Positions 6,451 through 15,564 of a DNA stretch of 24,759 nucleotides are shown one piece after another. Each line of letters begins with the position of its first letter. The first letter of the stretch is position 1. The position numbers and the translations under genes were made by a program. A model generated the notes under the pieces. It was not told where the DNA came from. It did no database searches and saw only the letters and a program-made list of their open reading frames with translations. Source of the stretch: an uncultured Oscillospiraceae bacterium (GTDB taxonomy: Bacteria > Bacillota > Clostridia > Oscillospirales > Acutalibacteraceae); NCBI GenBank assembly GCA_958354085.1, contig CATWUX010000014.1:1-24759 (forward strand). Reading direction: 5' to 3'.

Positions 6451-8241
6451 TTATTCCACGGCAATCAAACCGTTTTGATCCTGTAAAAATAGCTCATGAA
6501 GATTTCCCGAGGTCACTTTTTCCCCGTTGGCCGTTACATTTTTCAGTGTGACTTTCATTTGATTTCCGCTGCCCGAATTCAGTTTGCACTGTGACGCCAT
6601 ACCGGCCTTATATCGGATATTTTCAAAGAGAATACCGTTCATCCGGCTGCCGGCCAGCCCCGGCGTATAGACCACACAATTGATGGCGCGCCCTTTGTCC
6701 TGATGAATCTGTATGTTGCGGAAGGTAATGTCCTGCACGATTCCCTGCCCGACTTCCCGAATCACGACCAGCGAACCAATGCGGTCATTGTCCCATATGG
6801 CATCCCGCCAAATCACTGTACTGTCCTCGAAAAGCACATCGGACACATCCCGCTCGATCTCGCCGATAATGCCAAAGCATCGCGCCTTACTCCCCCATGC
6901 CTGACAGCGGCTGTATGTAATATTCCGGCTGACCGCATCCGACGGCCCGCCCAGCGTTTTCACCTCGAACATATCGTCTCCGGTACGGGCAAAGCAATCC
7001 GTCACCTGCACATCGACCGAATTGCAGATGGCAAACGCATCGCTGTTCGTGCGATAGCCGAGTACCGCGCATTGTGAAATCCTCACGTTGCTGCAGCGAT
7101 ACGTAATGAGCGCCCATTCCGCAGGGTTCACAAGAATAACCCCTTCAATCGTCACATTATTGCAAAGCGAAAAAACGATTCCGCGGCGTTCATGCCAATC
7201 CATTCCCGTCATGTCCACCGTTCCGCGTCCCGCAATGCGTAGATTGCTGCTTTGAAAGCCATTGACGACCGGGAAACGGTTGAGTCCCAGCGCATTGCAG
7301 TAGCTCGCCGTCCCCTCAGACAACGTGGACGCCTGTATGTCGCTGCGTATATCAAACGTATGCTTCGGCAACAGGATGGCGCCCGCTTTCAGATACAGCA
7401 CCATATCGTTTTTCATCAGCAGAAGATAGTCTATTGGGTGCAACCCCGGCTCGTAAACCAACACCTTGTCCTCACCGTACTGACGGCGATAGGCAGCGAT
7501 TTCCGCCTCCTCATCGGCATATTCCCGCACAAACAGCGTGAAAGCAGTATCCTGACTGTCGTTAAGAACCAGCGTATACACACCATGTGCCGTCACATTC
7601 ATCGTGATGCGGTTATTATGAACAGCAGCCGTCGTTCCGTTAGCCGAAAACACCTGCACCGAAGAACAGGCGATTCGACTGCTTACATCCAGTTGGATCG
7701 CAACACGCGCATGATCCGCAAACTCCACATCAATAGATGCAAAAGAATGCAGCGCTCCCTTGTTTCCGGTCGCTACATAAACCGGCGTCGCGTAAACCGG
7801 CACCGCTAAGTTGTCCGCGGTCGCCGTATAATAGGGCGAAACCACAAGGTTGGTACCGGCGCGATGTGTCTGTCCGTCATAACCGCTGCCGGTTGTCCGC
7901 TGTACAAAGCTCTCAGCCGTAAGATTGCGCTGTTCCAGTGTCTGCACGGCGCTGTCGGGATATGTCAAAGAACGGATGCGATACATTTCCGCCTTGGGCG
8001 CTGTGGTCGTCGGTGACAGCACAGACGAAGCGGCGGTCAAGGAGGATTCGGTGGATATCATGGCATCGTTTCCTTTCTGCGTTGTGGATAAATTTGAAGG
8101 AAAAACGCTTGTCGCGGCAGAAGAACCGGCAGCTTCAAACGATTCTCCCAGTGCCGAACTATCCGCCGCAGACGTGCAACCGCTCAACAGCAGCGTCCCC
8201 GTCAATATCAGAACAATACCAGACGTCAAAACACTTTTCAT
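6451..8241 (-). CDS. Right-handed beta-helix lipoprotein, GH28/GH49-like glycanase
   Basis: The protein is 596 residues. It starts with a lipoprotein signal peptide ending in LLLSGC (Cys22), followed by a Ser/Ala/Thr-rich linker to about residue 85. Residues about 130-245 form a beta-sandwich. From about 260 (EPGLHPID, then LYLKAGAILLP) a parallel beta-helix runs to the end, with repeated turns such as NNVTIEGVILVNP and SNVRISQCAVLGY. The acid positions NSD (399-401) and GDD (421-423) correspond to the catalytic region of GH28 polygalacturonases and GH49 dextranases. The GHG motif of GH28 is not seen; SKARCFGI is in its place. It is expected to act outside the membrane on a polymer before import. 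The exact family is uncertain: GH28, GH49 or another beta-helix glycanase or lyase. Confidence 0.75.
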   Translation of the reverse strand: MKSVLTSGIVLILTGTLLLSGCTSAADSSALGESFEAAGSSAATSVFPSNLSTTQKGNDAMISTESSLTAASSVLSPTTTAPKAEMYRIRSLTYPDSAVQTLEQRNLTAESFVQRTTGSGYDGQTHRAGTNLVVSPYYTATADNLAVPVYATPVYVATGNKGALHSFASIDVEFADHARVAIQLDVSSRIACSSVQVFSANGTTAAVHNNRITMNVTAHGVYTLVLNDSQDTAFTLFVREYADEEAEIAAYRRQYGEDKVLVYEPGLHPIDYLLLMKNDMVLYLKAGAILLPKHTFDIRSDIQASTLSEGTASYCNALGLNRFPVVNGFQSSNLRIAGRGTVDMTGMDWHERRGIVFSLCNNVTIEGVILVNPAEWALITYRCSNVRISQCAVLGYRTNSDAFAICNSVDVQVTDCFARTGDDMFEVKTLGGPSDAVSRNITYSRCQAWGSKARCFGIIGEIERDVSDVLFEDSTVIWRDAIWDNDRIGSLVVIREVGQGIVQDITFRNIQIHQDKGRAINCVVYTPGLAGSRMNGILFENIRYKAGMASQCKLNSGSGNQMKVTLKNVTANGEKVTSGNLHELFLQDQNGLIAVE

Positions 8242-8254
8242 ACTGTCCCTTTCC

Positions 8255-8331
8255 TAAGGAACCTCTAATGTAATCCGGGCACAATTTCACGTCGAAAAGA
8301 TGCTGTGGCTGATGAAATCAGAGGTTCCTTA
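8255..8331. repeat. 77-bp element with 12-bp perfect inverted ends
   Basis: TAAGGAACCTCT (8255-8266) and AGAGGTTCCTTA (8320-8331) are exact reverse complements. They bracket 53 bp without coding potential, in the only sizeable gap in this part of the operon. It has the build of a small MITE or REP-like palindromic element, or of an intercistronic hairpin. No target-site duplication is obvious. Confidence 0.6.
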
Positions 8332-8343
8332 ATATAACGGTTT

Positions 8344-10479
8344 TCAATGTATGGTTGGATCATTCTTTTCAATCAGCACACTTACAAAGGAAATAAAGCC
8401 GTGTATGCAGCTCGCCTCCGGCTTCTTGTTTTCCCACAACGTACCGGTCTCCTTCACCATATAGGTCATGCGCTCTTTGATTTCCTGCAAAAGCTGTTTC
8501 CTGCAGCTGTACCGATCCAAAAGCGACAGCCGCAGACTGACGCCCGGGAGGACATTGATCGGCGCAATTTCCGGATAAACCTCCGCCGTATCGCGGTTCG
8601 GTACAAACTGCGTCTGTAACCGTTCCCACAGATACGGGTATTGCGCCGGTGTGGCCACATCAAAGAAAAAGGCATAATATTGACAAACCTCGGTGCTTTT
8701 GGTTCCGGGCACCAGTTTGCCTTCCTGCCGGATGGCATTGTCCACAAACCAGTCTCCGTTAAACGACTGACGGCGGATCGTTTCCCGCATCCGCTCTGCC
8801 TGCTGCCGCAGGGCGGCATCGTCATACAACTCACCTACCGCCATCAGCGCGGCGGCATACAGCATATTGGTCGGGTAATTCACATCCTGCACCAATTCCG
8901 CCGCCTCCGACCATTCCACGAAAATCCAGCCTTCCAGCTTTTCCAGCAGGCCATCCTCATTCAAGAACGGACGGAAATACTCCACAATGCCGTATACGCG
9001 CTCACGCGCCCGGTCAATAAGAGTACGGTCACCGGTACGCTCCAGATAATTTTTGAGCTCCAGAATAAACCACATGGCCCAGTTGGGAATAAACGCGTGA
9101 TCGTAGTGATCGGCAGGATAGCACATGGGCAGCATTCCGTCCGGCACATCCGGGAAAGCAGCCGGCAGCAGGAAATTCTCCAGAAAAAGCTTTTCTATCC
9201 GGTTTTCTCCGGTCAGCAAATACTCTGTCTGTGCGGTAAAATAACTGTCGCAAAGCCACCCTCCCCGCTCTCTGGAAGGGCAATCCACAAAAATATCCGG
9301 GCTGTTCTGGCAAAAGGTCTCCACCGCCGCCTGATAGATATCTTGCAGCGCCGGATCCGTTCCGGTATATGTCTTTTGAATCGGCAGCGGGCAAGTAAGC
9401 TCCCGCAGATGAATATCGGAAATCAGGCAATCACCGCCGAGAGCCGCAATTTTCAGATATTTGAAATCCACCGGATCGGCGGACTGAAACACATAGCGTC
9501 CCGGCTCCAGCTCCAGGCGGATGGCGTTGACCGCCCGCTGCCTGTACGGTAAAATATCCCCCTGTAACAAAACCTCGTCATAAAGCGCATATACGCATAC
9601 CGGCTTCGTACATGAAACCGTCAGGCAAAGGAAGCCGGTTTTGATGCAGGACATGGAGAAAAGCCGATAGGCACCGTCTTTTACAGGTAAATCGGCGGTA
9701 CGATCGTAGGCCGTACCGGTCAGCGCCGTCAAACGACAGCGAAATCCTTCCAGTTCTTTGCTGACATATAGCTCCATTTCCTCTTCGCGGAAACCTTTGA
9801 GTACTGTTCCCACCAGTTCTACGGAACGATCTCTGGTAAACGTCCACGGCTCATGCGCACGCGTCACCGTACCAACGGCAATTTCCTTGACCGGAACCGC
9901 TTCGGAAAGCGTATAGGGCGGCAAAGAGCGCGGCAGCAGCGTGCCGCCGGGTGCATTTTCCAGCGCGGACACCGTTTCCCGCCCGCCGCCGCAGCGCCAT
10001 TGACCGTAGTCAGCCCGCAAACGGTAACATTCCGCAAAGCTGCGCTGAAAATCATAGCGCTGCACTTTCTGCACACGATCCCGCAGACGAAAGGCCTCCA
10101 CCGTCGTGCCGGCCGTATCCGTCCAAGCTACAGGCGTCTCCTTTTGCCGCACCTCCAGCTGCAAAAACACCGGCTGGTCCAGTGTATCAAAGCCGTTGAT
10201 ATGATACCCCAGCACCTCCACGGCCAGCCAATGCTTTCCGGGCAGCAGCCGCTCATCCAGCCGCCACTCATCCACACGGAAAAAGCCATGCGCACACCGT
10301 GTCGGTCCAAACATAAAAGGCTTTCCATCCAAATAGACATGATAAAACGTGGACGCAGCCATGGTCAATGTCGTCGGCTGTTCTGCTTGTATGGTAATCT
10401 CCGTGCGAAACCCGCCGGTTACATTCATTTCCTGTGCGCAATCCGCCAGCCACACCGGCTGCGCTTTTTGAAAATACAT
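8344..10479 (-). CDS. GH78-like alpha-L-rhamnosidase
   Basis: The protein is 711 residues from the ATG at 10479. That ATG has a GAGGAGGAG site just upstream and begins MYFQKAQ; a longer in-frame start at 10551 lies inside the neighbouring gene and is rejected. No signal peptide is seen, so it is probably cytoplasmic. The N-terminal part has jelly-roll strands typical of GH78 (FYHVYLDGKPFMFGPTR). The catalytic (alpha/alpha)6 barrel follows, with DCPSRERGGWLCDSYF (399-414) and GWIFVEWS (517-524), both close to conserved GH78 blocks that carry acidic catalytic residues. GH78 enzymes release alpha-L-rhamnose from pectic or glycosylated substrates. The stop of the upstream permease gene lies 20 bp before the start. 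It is likely to act on imported oligosaccharides (inference). Confidence 0.82.
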   Translation of the reverse strand: MYFQKAQPVWLADCAQEMNVTGGFRTEITIQAEQPTTLTMAASTFYHVYLDGKPFMFGPTRCAHGFFRVDEWRLDERLLPGKHWLAVEVLGYHINGFDTLDQPVFLQLEVRQKETPVAWTDTAGTTVEAFRLRDRVQKVQRYDFQRSFAECYRLRADYGQWRCGGGRETVSALENAPGGTLLPRSLPPYTLSEAVPVKEIAVGTVTRAHEPWTFTRDRSVELVGTVLKGFREEEMELYVSKELEGFRCRLTALTGTAYDRTADLPVKDGAYRLFSMSCIKTGFLCLTVSCTKPVCVYALYDEVLLQGDILPYRQRAVNAIRLELEPGRYVFQSADPVDFKYLKIAALGGDCLISDIHLRELTCPLPIQKTYTGTDPALQDIYQAAVETFCQNSPDIFVDCPSRERGGWLCDSYFTAQTEYLLTGENRIEKLFLENFLLPAAFPDVPDGMLPMCYPADHYDHAFIPNWAMWFILELKNYLERTGDRTLIDRARERVYGIVEYFRPFLNEDGLLEKLEGWIFVEWSEAAELVQDVNYPTNMLYAAALMAVGELYDDAALRQQAERMRETIRRQSFNGDWFVDNAIRQEGKLVPGTKSTEVCQYYAFFFDVATPAQYPYLWERLQTQFVPNRDTAEVYPEIAPINVLPGVSLRLSLLDRYSCRKQLLQEIKERMTYMVKETGTLWENKKPEASCIHGFISFVSVLIEKNDPTIH

Positions 10480-10483
10480 AACG

Positions 10484-10492
10484 CTCCTCCTC
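10484..10492 (-). promoter_or_regulatory. Ribosome binding site deciding the GH78-like start
   Basis: On the minus strand this reads GAGGAGGAG, 4 bases before the ATG at 10479. It supports the shorter start over the upstream in-frame codon at 10551. Confidence 0.75.
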
Positions 10493-10498
10493 TTGCCG

Positions 10499-11476
10499 TC
10501 AGCCAACCAAGCCGCTGCGGTCGATGCTTTGGATAAAATAGCGCTGGGCAAAGGCGTAAACCAGCATCAGCGGCGCCAGAATCATCAGCATACCGGCATT
10601 GCGCAGCAGGCTCAGCACCTTGGGATCATCCAATACATAATGGGACAGCAAATTGCTGATTGTCGTATCCCCATTCCAGCCGGTAAGCGATGAGTTGAAC
10701 AGATCAAACGCCTGCGGCAGCATTCGCACATTGGGCAGCAGCAGTCCGGCATAATAAGTATCGTTATACTGCCATACGAAGGAAAACAACATCACCGTGA
10801 CCATAATCGTCACCGCGCCGGGCAGCATGACCTGCCAGAAAATACGAAATTGACCCGCGCCGTCTACCAACGCCGCCTCTTCCGTTTCACGGGGCACACC
10901 GCGGAAAGATTGCCGGAACAAAAAGATAAACAACCCGTTGCGCAGGCCGAATCCGGTCAGCGAGATCACAAAATACGGGATGTACGTCGAGGTCAGATTA
11001 AGGGTACGTCCGCCGTTGAGCATCGTGACGATCCCCAAAAAATCGAAATGCGACAAATGCAGGTAAAGCGGCGTCAGAAACTGCTGCGGAGGCACCAGAA
11101 TCGTGAACACGACCACGGCAAATAAAACGCCTTTTCCCCGAAAATTGAAGCGTGCAAACGCATAGCCCGCCATCATGCAGGGAATCGCCTGCATCACCGT
11201 TCCCAACGCTGAAAAACCGACGGAACGTAAAAACGACGGCAGATAATTCATGGACGTAAATGCCACCTGCAAATTGTCCAGCGTAAAATGCTTGGGAATC
11301 CACAGTACACTGTTATCAAACACATCCTGCTGTGCCATGAACGCCTTGGATATCATCAGCAGCACGGGATAAAGAATAATATAGGAGAATCCGACCAGCA
11401 ATACGCTGCGCAGAATAACCAGTCCCGCACGCCGTACCTTGCCTGCCAGCTTTTTTTGCCTAAACGCATCCTTCAA
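10499..11476 (-). CDS. Carbohydrate ABC transporter permease, MalG type (second pair)
   Basis: The preferred start is the TTG at 11476, giving 325 residues. A perfect AAGGAGG lies 7 bases upstream of it, while the ATG at 11494 has no ribosome site. There are about six membrane helices. The EAA loop that contacts the ATPase reads EEAALVDGAG with a following MLP (about 199-219). It forms the inner-membrane channel with the permease encoded just upstream. No ATPase gene is present in the window. It precedes the GH78-like gene, which fits a sugar oligomer import role. The substrate cannot be read from sequence alone. Confidence 0.9.
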   Translation of the reverse strand: MKDAFRQKKLAGKVRRAGLVILRSVLLVGFSYIILYPVLLMISKAFMAQQDVFDNSVLWIPKHFTLDNLQVAFTSMNYLPSFLRSVGFSALGTVMQAIPCMMAGYAFARFNFRGKGVLFAVVVFTILVPPQQFLTPLYLHLSHFDFLGIVTMLNGGRTLNLTSTYIPYFVISLTGFGLRNGLFIFLFRQSFRGVPRETEEAALVDGAGQFRIFWQVMLPGAVTIMVTVMLFSFVWQYNDTYYAGLLLPNVRMLPQAFDLFNSSLTGWNGDTTISNLLSHYVLDDPKVLSLLRNAGMLMILAPLMLVYAFAQRYFIQSIDRSGLVG

Positions 11477-11483
11477 GGAAATT

Positions 11484-11490
11484 CCTCCTT
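11484..11490 (-). promoter_or_regulatory. Ribosome binding site pointing to a TTG start
   Basis: The minus strand reads AAGGAGG, 7 bases before the TTG at 11476. The upstream ATG at 11494 is preceded by TATTATACCTGATCC, which has no such site. Confidence 0.7.
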
Positions 11491-11497
11491 CCATGGA

Positions 11498-12430
11498 TCA
11501 GGTATAATAGAACGTACGCTTTGAAACGATCCAGAAAACCAATGCCAAGATCACCGCCAACGCAGCAAAATACAACCAGCATATGGCACTGGATAAACCA
11601 AAATTAAAATTCTTGAAGGACAACGTATAGACGTATTCCATGACAAGATTATTTTGCGACATGAAGGTATCTACGACCGAATACACGACATTGACCAGAA
11701 TCATCGGCGTAACCATCGGAAAGGTAATTTTCCAGAACTTTTCCCAGCCGGTTGCGCCTTCCACATGCGCCGCTTCATACAGCGACGGCGGCACGGCGTT
11801 GATAGCCGCCAGAAAAATGAAAATCTGAATGCCCGAACACGTTACAATCTCATAAACCTTATCCACCGGCCCGGTCAGCGTTTTTACCACCTGTTCGCTT
11901 AGCCCCAGCTGTACCAGATAATCCGACAAATTCAGGCTTTTGAGCAACGAAGTCGAGGAAGCGCTGGACATCACGGCATCCAGGCTGGTGGTGGTAGCCG
12001 TACCGAAGTTGTTGATCAGGCTCAAAAACAAGTCGGAAGACAGGATCACCGGCAGAAAAAATATAAATTTGAACACGGTAACGCCCCGGAAATTTTCCTT
12101 GAGAAAGACGGCCACCAAAAAGCTGTATACCAGAATGATCGGGACATTATAGAGCATATCGCCCATCGTGGCGGCAAAATACTGCAAAAAATTGGCATCC
12201 CGCAGCAGCGCCTCCTGAAAATTGTCCAGCCCGATAAAGGCCAACGAATAACCGTTGTCCACCGTCACCTTGGAAAAGGCAAAGGTCAGCGACAAAATCA
12301 TCGGTACAATAAAAACCAGCACCAATCCCAGCAGCCAGGGGGATAAAAATATATACCCCCACACGGAGCGTCTGCGTTCCAGCGTCATCCACGATCTTGC
12401 AGCTGTTTTATTTTTTATGGATCTTTTCAT
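11498..12430 (-). CDS. Sugar ABC transporter permease, MalF/LplB type (second pair)
   Basis: The protein is 310 residues with about six membrane helices. The EAA loop EAAHVEGATGWEKFWKITFP begins at 219. A Ser/Thr-rich segment (about 143-165) and a charged stretch to about 192 form a long loop between helices. The start ATG overlaps the stop of the DUF5696-type gene by 4 bp (ATGA), which indicates translational coupling. It is the partner of the following MalG-type permease. Which of the two solute-binding proteins serves this pair is unknown. Confidence 0.92.
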   Translation of the reverse strand: MKRSIKNKTAARSWMTLERRRSVWGYIFLSPWLLGLVLVFIVPMILSLTFAFSKVTVDNGYSLAFIGLDNFQEALLRDANFLQYFAATMGDMLYNVPIILVYSFLVAVFLKENFRGVTVFKFIFFLPVILSSDLFLSLINNFGTATTTSLDAVMSSASSTSLLKSLNLSDYLVQLGLSEQVVKTLTGPVDKVYEIVTCSGIQIFIFLAAINAVPPSLYEAAHVEGATGWEKFWKITFPMVTPMILVNVVYSVVDTFMSQNNLVMEYVYTLSFKNFNFGLSSAICWLYFAALAVILALVFWIVSKRTFYYT

Positions 12431-14928
12431 GCCGCTTCACCTCGCTCCCGCCAATAACCCCTTGCCGGTACACAAATGCCATTGATCTGTGCATCCTCCC
12501 GGCCATAATTCACATAAACGGCATCCCCGTTGCTGTATACGGTACGAAACACCTCGTCGGAAAGCTGTTCATGCTCTTTGATCACGCAGCCGACCAGGCC
12601 GGACAATGCCTCGCGGTTTTGCGTATAGCTGGTCAAAATATCCTCTCGCCAGCGGCTGTAGCCGGAGGCATAGTTATCCGTATACTCGGAATTTTTCAAC
12701 ACATCCGAATCTGCCCATGTGACCTGATAGTTGAGCATAACGCCGTATTCGATTGCACGCAAAAGGAATGTGTCCTTATTGGAAGCTAAATTGACCGGGG
12801 CACTATACATCTGGACACTGCCGTGCAGCACCATCTGCAAAAACGGGACGGTCTCATCTGCCAGCTTATAATGACTGGAATCCACGGAAACACCGGACAA
12901 CTTTTTCACATACGGATATATATAGGCAAAACCGGTTTCCGCCATTAAGTCGCATTCCGCGGACAACATCGACAAATGCTCGCAAATCTGCTTTTGCGCT
13001 TCCGGGCGCGGCACGGTAGCGCCGCTACGAAAATCTGAATACAGCTCTGAACCGGAAGAACGCAGGGACAAGCCGTTTGTCTGAAAAGCGGAAAACTTTT
13101 TTATAAAGGCCGTTGTTTCCGAAACCAGACGGCTCGGCGACAACACATATAGACTGGACGGTGTCAAACCGATATCCTCTTTTTCCAGCAGCAAGGCGCG
13201 GGACAGGATGGAATACCGCACCTCCGAGGCGTCTAAACGGCGCGCGGCATCGGAAGCCGGGAAAAATCCGCTGCTTGCAACGGCTGTTTTCTGGAAATCC
13301 ACATCGGGATACAAACCTACGCCATGTTTCTCCGCAAAATCCAGCAGCGCGGTCCAACCCTTGCTGCCGCCCAGCACGCGGTTGAGCTTGATATTGCCGG
13401 CATGGCTATGGTATACACCGCCGTTAAACCAGCCGATCAGCTTCATATCCAGCGCCGCCACGCCGTTTCCAAGCAAATCCTCGGCAATGGAGCAATTGTC
13501 GGTATAGGAGGTAGCCGCTGTCAGTCCCTCGTAGGAAACGCCCAGCAAATTTTTCTTTGCTTTTACGCCGCCGATCGTCTCCACCAGCAGCGACACCTCC
13601 TGCTCGCTTTTCAGCGGGGTTAAAGCGCCCTGCTGCACAAGCAGTTCCCGGTACTCTGCCGCCATCTCCGTGTATCCGCTGCCGCTGTCCAAAAAGCGGT
13701 ACTGTACACTGCACGTTTCTTCGGCCAGCCCATTTTCAAAAACCACTACCTTGGAGCTGTTGTCGCTCCCCGACAAATACACGCTGTCCTTGTTGACCAT
13801 GCGGAAGGTAACATAGGCGCCGTTACGCGGAAAATGCGAACCCGCCTGATGTGCTTTCAATATTGCCTTGGAGGGAGCGCCGTCTATGACCGCCAGATAA
13901 CCCTCCCCCCCATCCACCATACCGAACACCGGCAGCGCCGCTTGCTCATAGGAATACTGTCCGCTTGTAAGCGTATCGCTGGCTACCGATCGATCCAACC
14001 CGTAGATCGGCACGGAAAATTCACTGCGGCCGGAATAATCGGTACAAAACCGCATCAAGGCTCCGCTGCCATCCGGCAGAAGCACATACCCGTCCTCACT
14101 CTGATCCATACGGCCGAATTCCGGCAGCAGATCAATCTCGTACAAGGGGTACTCAGCCTCAAAGGCAATCCGCTCCGTCGGAATGGCGACCGACAGTCCT
14201 TCTTCGCTGAGCGTATATGTAAGCGTCACCGAGAATTGCGCGCGCGGTCCGCTTTCGGTTGTAATGTTAAACATCGCGTGATCGTAGGCCAGGTCGTCTT
14301 GTGTGTATCCCACCTTTTCCATGAACACTAAAATGTCTTCAAAGTTGTTGCGTCCTTTTGACCGCAGTCCCCAGTAACCCTCCGTCTCGTAATATTTATA
14401 GTAGGTTTTCAAATCCTTTTGTTCCGCCTCTGAAAGGTGCTGCAAAAATTTTTCCTCAAATCGCTCATTTGTTATGGAATTGGGAACATCCGCATAGGTT
14501 TTATTATAGTTACCCAAACGATAAACCACATACAGCACGTCTCCCTCGAAATAGGCCTCTGCCTGTCCCTTTTCCACGCTGTCTGTCTGGCTGTGCATTT
14601 CCGAATAAGCGGCATTGGCCGTATAATACGAAAGGGTGAATTGCCCGGTTGTCGCCGTACCGTCCGCCTCGTTTCCGTTAGTCGTCCAGACCGTGCCGGT
14701 GCGGGAATCGCTCACCCGCACCGCCATATTCTCCTCAAGATACAGGGAAAACGGCCCTTTCGTCAGCAGGGGAACTTCACTGTTGGCGGTGACTTTATGC
14801 GTCAGCGCAGCTGCCGAGGGAACCTTACTCTGCAAGGCCGTTCCGCCGGAACAGCCACCCAGCGACAGCGTTGACAGCAGCATAACCGCCGTCCAAAACG
14901 CCCCGCTTTGTTTCTTCCACTTTTTCAT
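12427..14928 (-). CDS. DUF5696-type large lipoprotein, glycosidase-like fold
   Basis: The protein is 833 residues. The lipoprotein signal ends LSLGGC (Cys26), so it is anchored outside the membrane. The N-terminal half (about 50-430) is rich in beta strands and includes the block LLPDGSGALMRF (283-294), which I associate with DUF5696 proteins. The second half (about 450-780) alternates strands and helices as in a TIM barrel: LDMKLIGWFNGG (493-504), GVGLYPDVDFQK (536-547), later ADETVPFLQMVLHGSVQMY. The acidic residues in YPDVDF are reasonable catalytic candidates by analogy with GH101/GH129-like barrels, but this is inference. The protein is found between Yip1-type and ABC permease genes. It could be an extracellular glycosidase or a glycan-binding subunit of the transporter complex. 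No activity is known to me. Confidence 0.7.
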   Translation of the reverse strand: MKKWKKQSGAFWTAVMLLSTLSLGGCSGGTALQSKVPSAAALTHKVTANSEVPLLTKGPFSLYLEENMAVRVSDSRTGTVWTTNGNEADGTATTGQFTLSYYTANAAYSEMHSQTDSVEKGQAEAYFEGDVLYVVYRLGNYNKTYADVPNSITNERFEEKFLQHLSEAEQKDLKTYYKYYETEGYWGLRSKGRNNFEDILVFMEKVGYTQDDLAYDHAMFNITTESGPRAQFSVTLTYTLSEEGLSVAIPTERIAFEAEYPLYEIDLLPEFGRMDQSEDGYVLLPDGSGALMRFCTDYSGRSEFSVPIYGLDRSVASDTLTSGQYSYEQAALPVFGMVDGGEGYLAVIDGAPSKAILKAHQAGSHFPRNGAYVTFRMVNKDSVYLSGSDNSSKVVVFENGLAEETCSVQYRFLDSGSGYTEMAAEYRELLVQQGALTPLKSEQEVSLLVETIGGVKAKKNLLGVSYEGLTAATSYTDNCSIAEDLLGNGVAALDMKLIGWFNGGVYHSHAGNIKLNRVLGGSKGWTALLDFAEKHGVGLYPDVDFQKTAVASSGFFPASDAARRLDASEVRYSILSRALLLEKEDIGLTPSSLYVLSPSRLVSETTAFIKKFSAFQTNGLSLRSSGSELYSDFRSGATVPRPEAQKQICEHLSMLSAECDLMAETGFAYIYPYVKKLSGVSVDSSHYKLADETVPFLQMVLHGSVQMYSAPVNLASNKDTFLLRAIEYGVMLNYQVTWADSDVLKNSEYTDNYASGYSRWREDILTSYTQNREALSGLVGCVIKEHEQLSDEVFRTVYSNGDAVYVNYGREDAQINGICVPARGYWRERGEAA

Positions 14929-14937
14929 ATTTTCCCC

Positions 14938-15543
14938 CTAGATCCTCAGCGATATCTCACGGTAAATGCTGTATGCAAAGCTGCCCAATTCCTGCAGCAA
15001 ACTAAAAAACAGCAACGCGATGAAAATCAGGATACCTGCACTGATCACCGTCAGCAGCAGCGTAATAAACATTTTGCCAAAAGTATATTCATGTACCTGC
15101 TGCACACCGATAAACAGCATCAACCCCATCCACGCATACCCTACTCCGTCCAACAGCTGCAAATACGCCAGCTCATTGAGGGACAGCAAATGGGATAAAA
15201 GCGGCGTCGCCACCAAAAAGAGGATCAGTGGTACCAGCGAATAGCACGCCACCAGAAAAATATCCTGCATCGTTCCTTTGCCGTCCAGCAAGGTCGTCAC
15301 GGCCCAGTTGGCTATACAAAACAGCAGTACGGGCAAAAGCACTAAGCTGATCTCTTTAAACAGATCCAGCGGCACATTGTATTGGTTGTTAAAAACGAAA
15401 GCGCGCGTCTGTCGGTTGAAGATCACGGCCAGCACCGTTAGTGCCAGCAAGATCACGCCGTGCGCTGTACGTCCCGTTTTTTCATATTTCATCTGCCAAA
15501 ATCCGTCGATCGGATGCCGCAGAATATACAAGGCTGTTTTCAT
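14938..15543 (-). CDS. Yip1-family integral membrane protein
   Basis: The protein is 201 residues with five hydrophobic segments, starting after the conserved-looking entry LRHPIDGFWQMKYEKTGR. The arrangement of helices and the polar N-terminus fit the Yip1 domain family, whose bacterial members are largely uncharacterised. The start ATG has GGAG 7 bases upstream. The gene is 21 bp after the NHL/TPR gene and 9 bp before the DUF5696-type gene, so the three are probably co-translated and may form a complex. It contains no catalytic motif that I can recognise. Confidence 0.75.
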   Translation of the reverse strand: MKTALYILRHPIDGFWQMKYEKTGRTAHGVILLALTVLAVIFNRQTRAFVFNNQYNVPLDLFKEISLVLLPVLLFCIANWAVTTLLDGKGTMQDIFLVACYSLVPLILFLVATPLLSHLLSLNELAYLQLLDGVGYAWMGLMLFIGVQQVHEYTFGKMFITLLLTVISAGILIFIALLFFSLLQELGSFAYSIYREISLRI

Positions 15544-15564
15544 GCACTCACTCCGTTCCGCCCG

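Noticed and set aside
8641..9552. Plus-strand open frame of 303 codons
   Set aside because: It is antisense to the catalytic domain of the GH78-like gene, whose motifs are clear.
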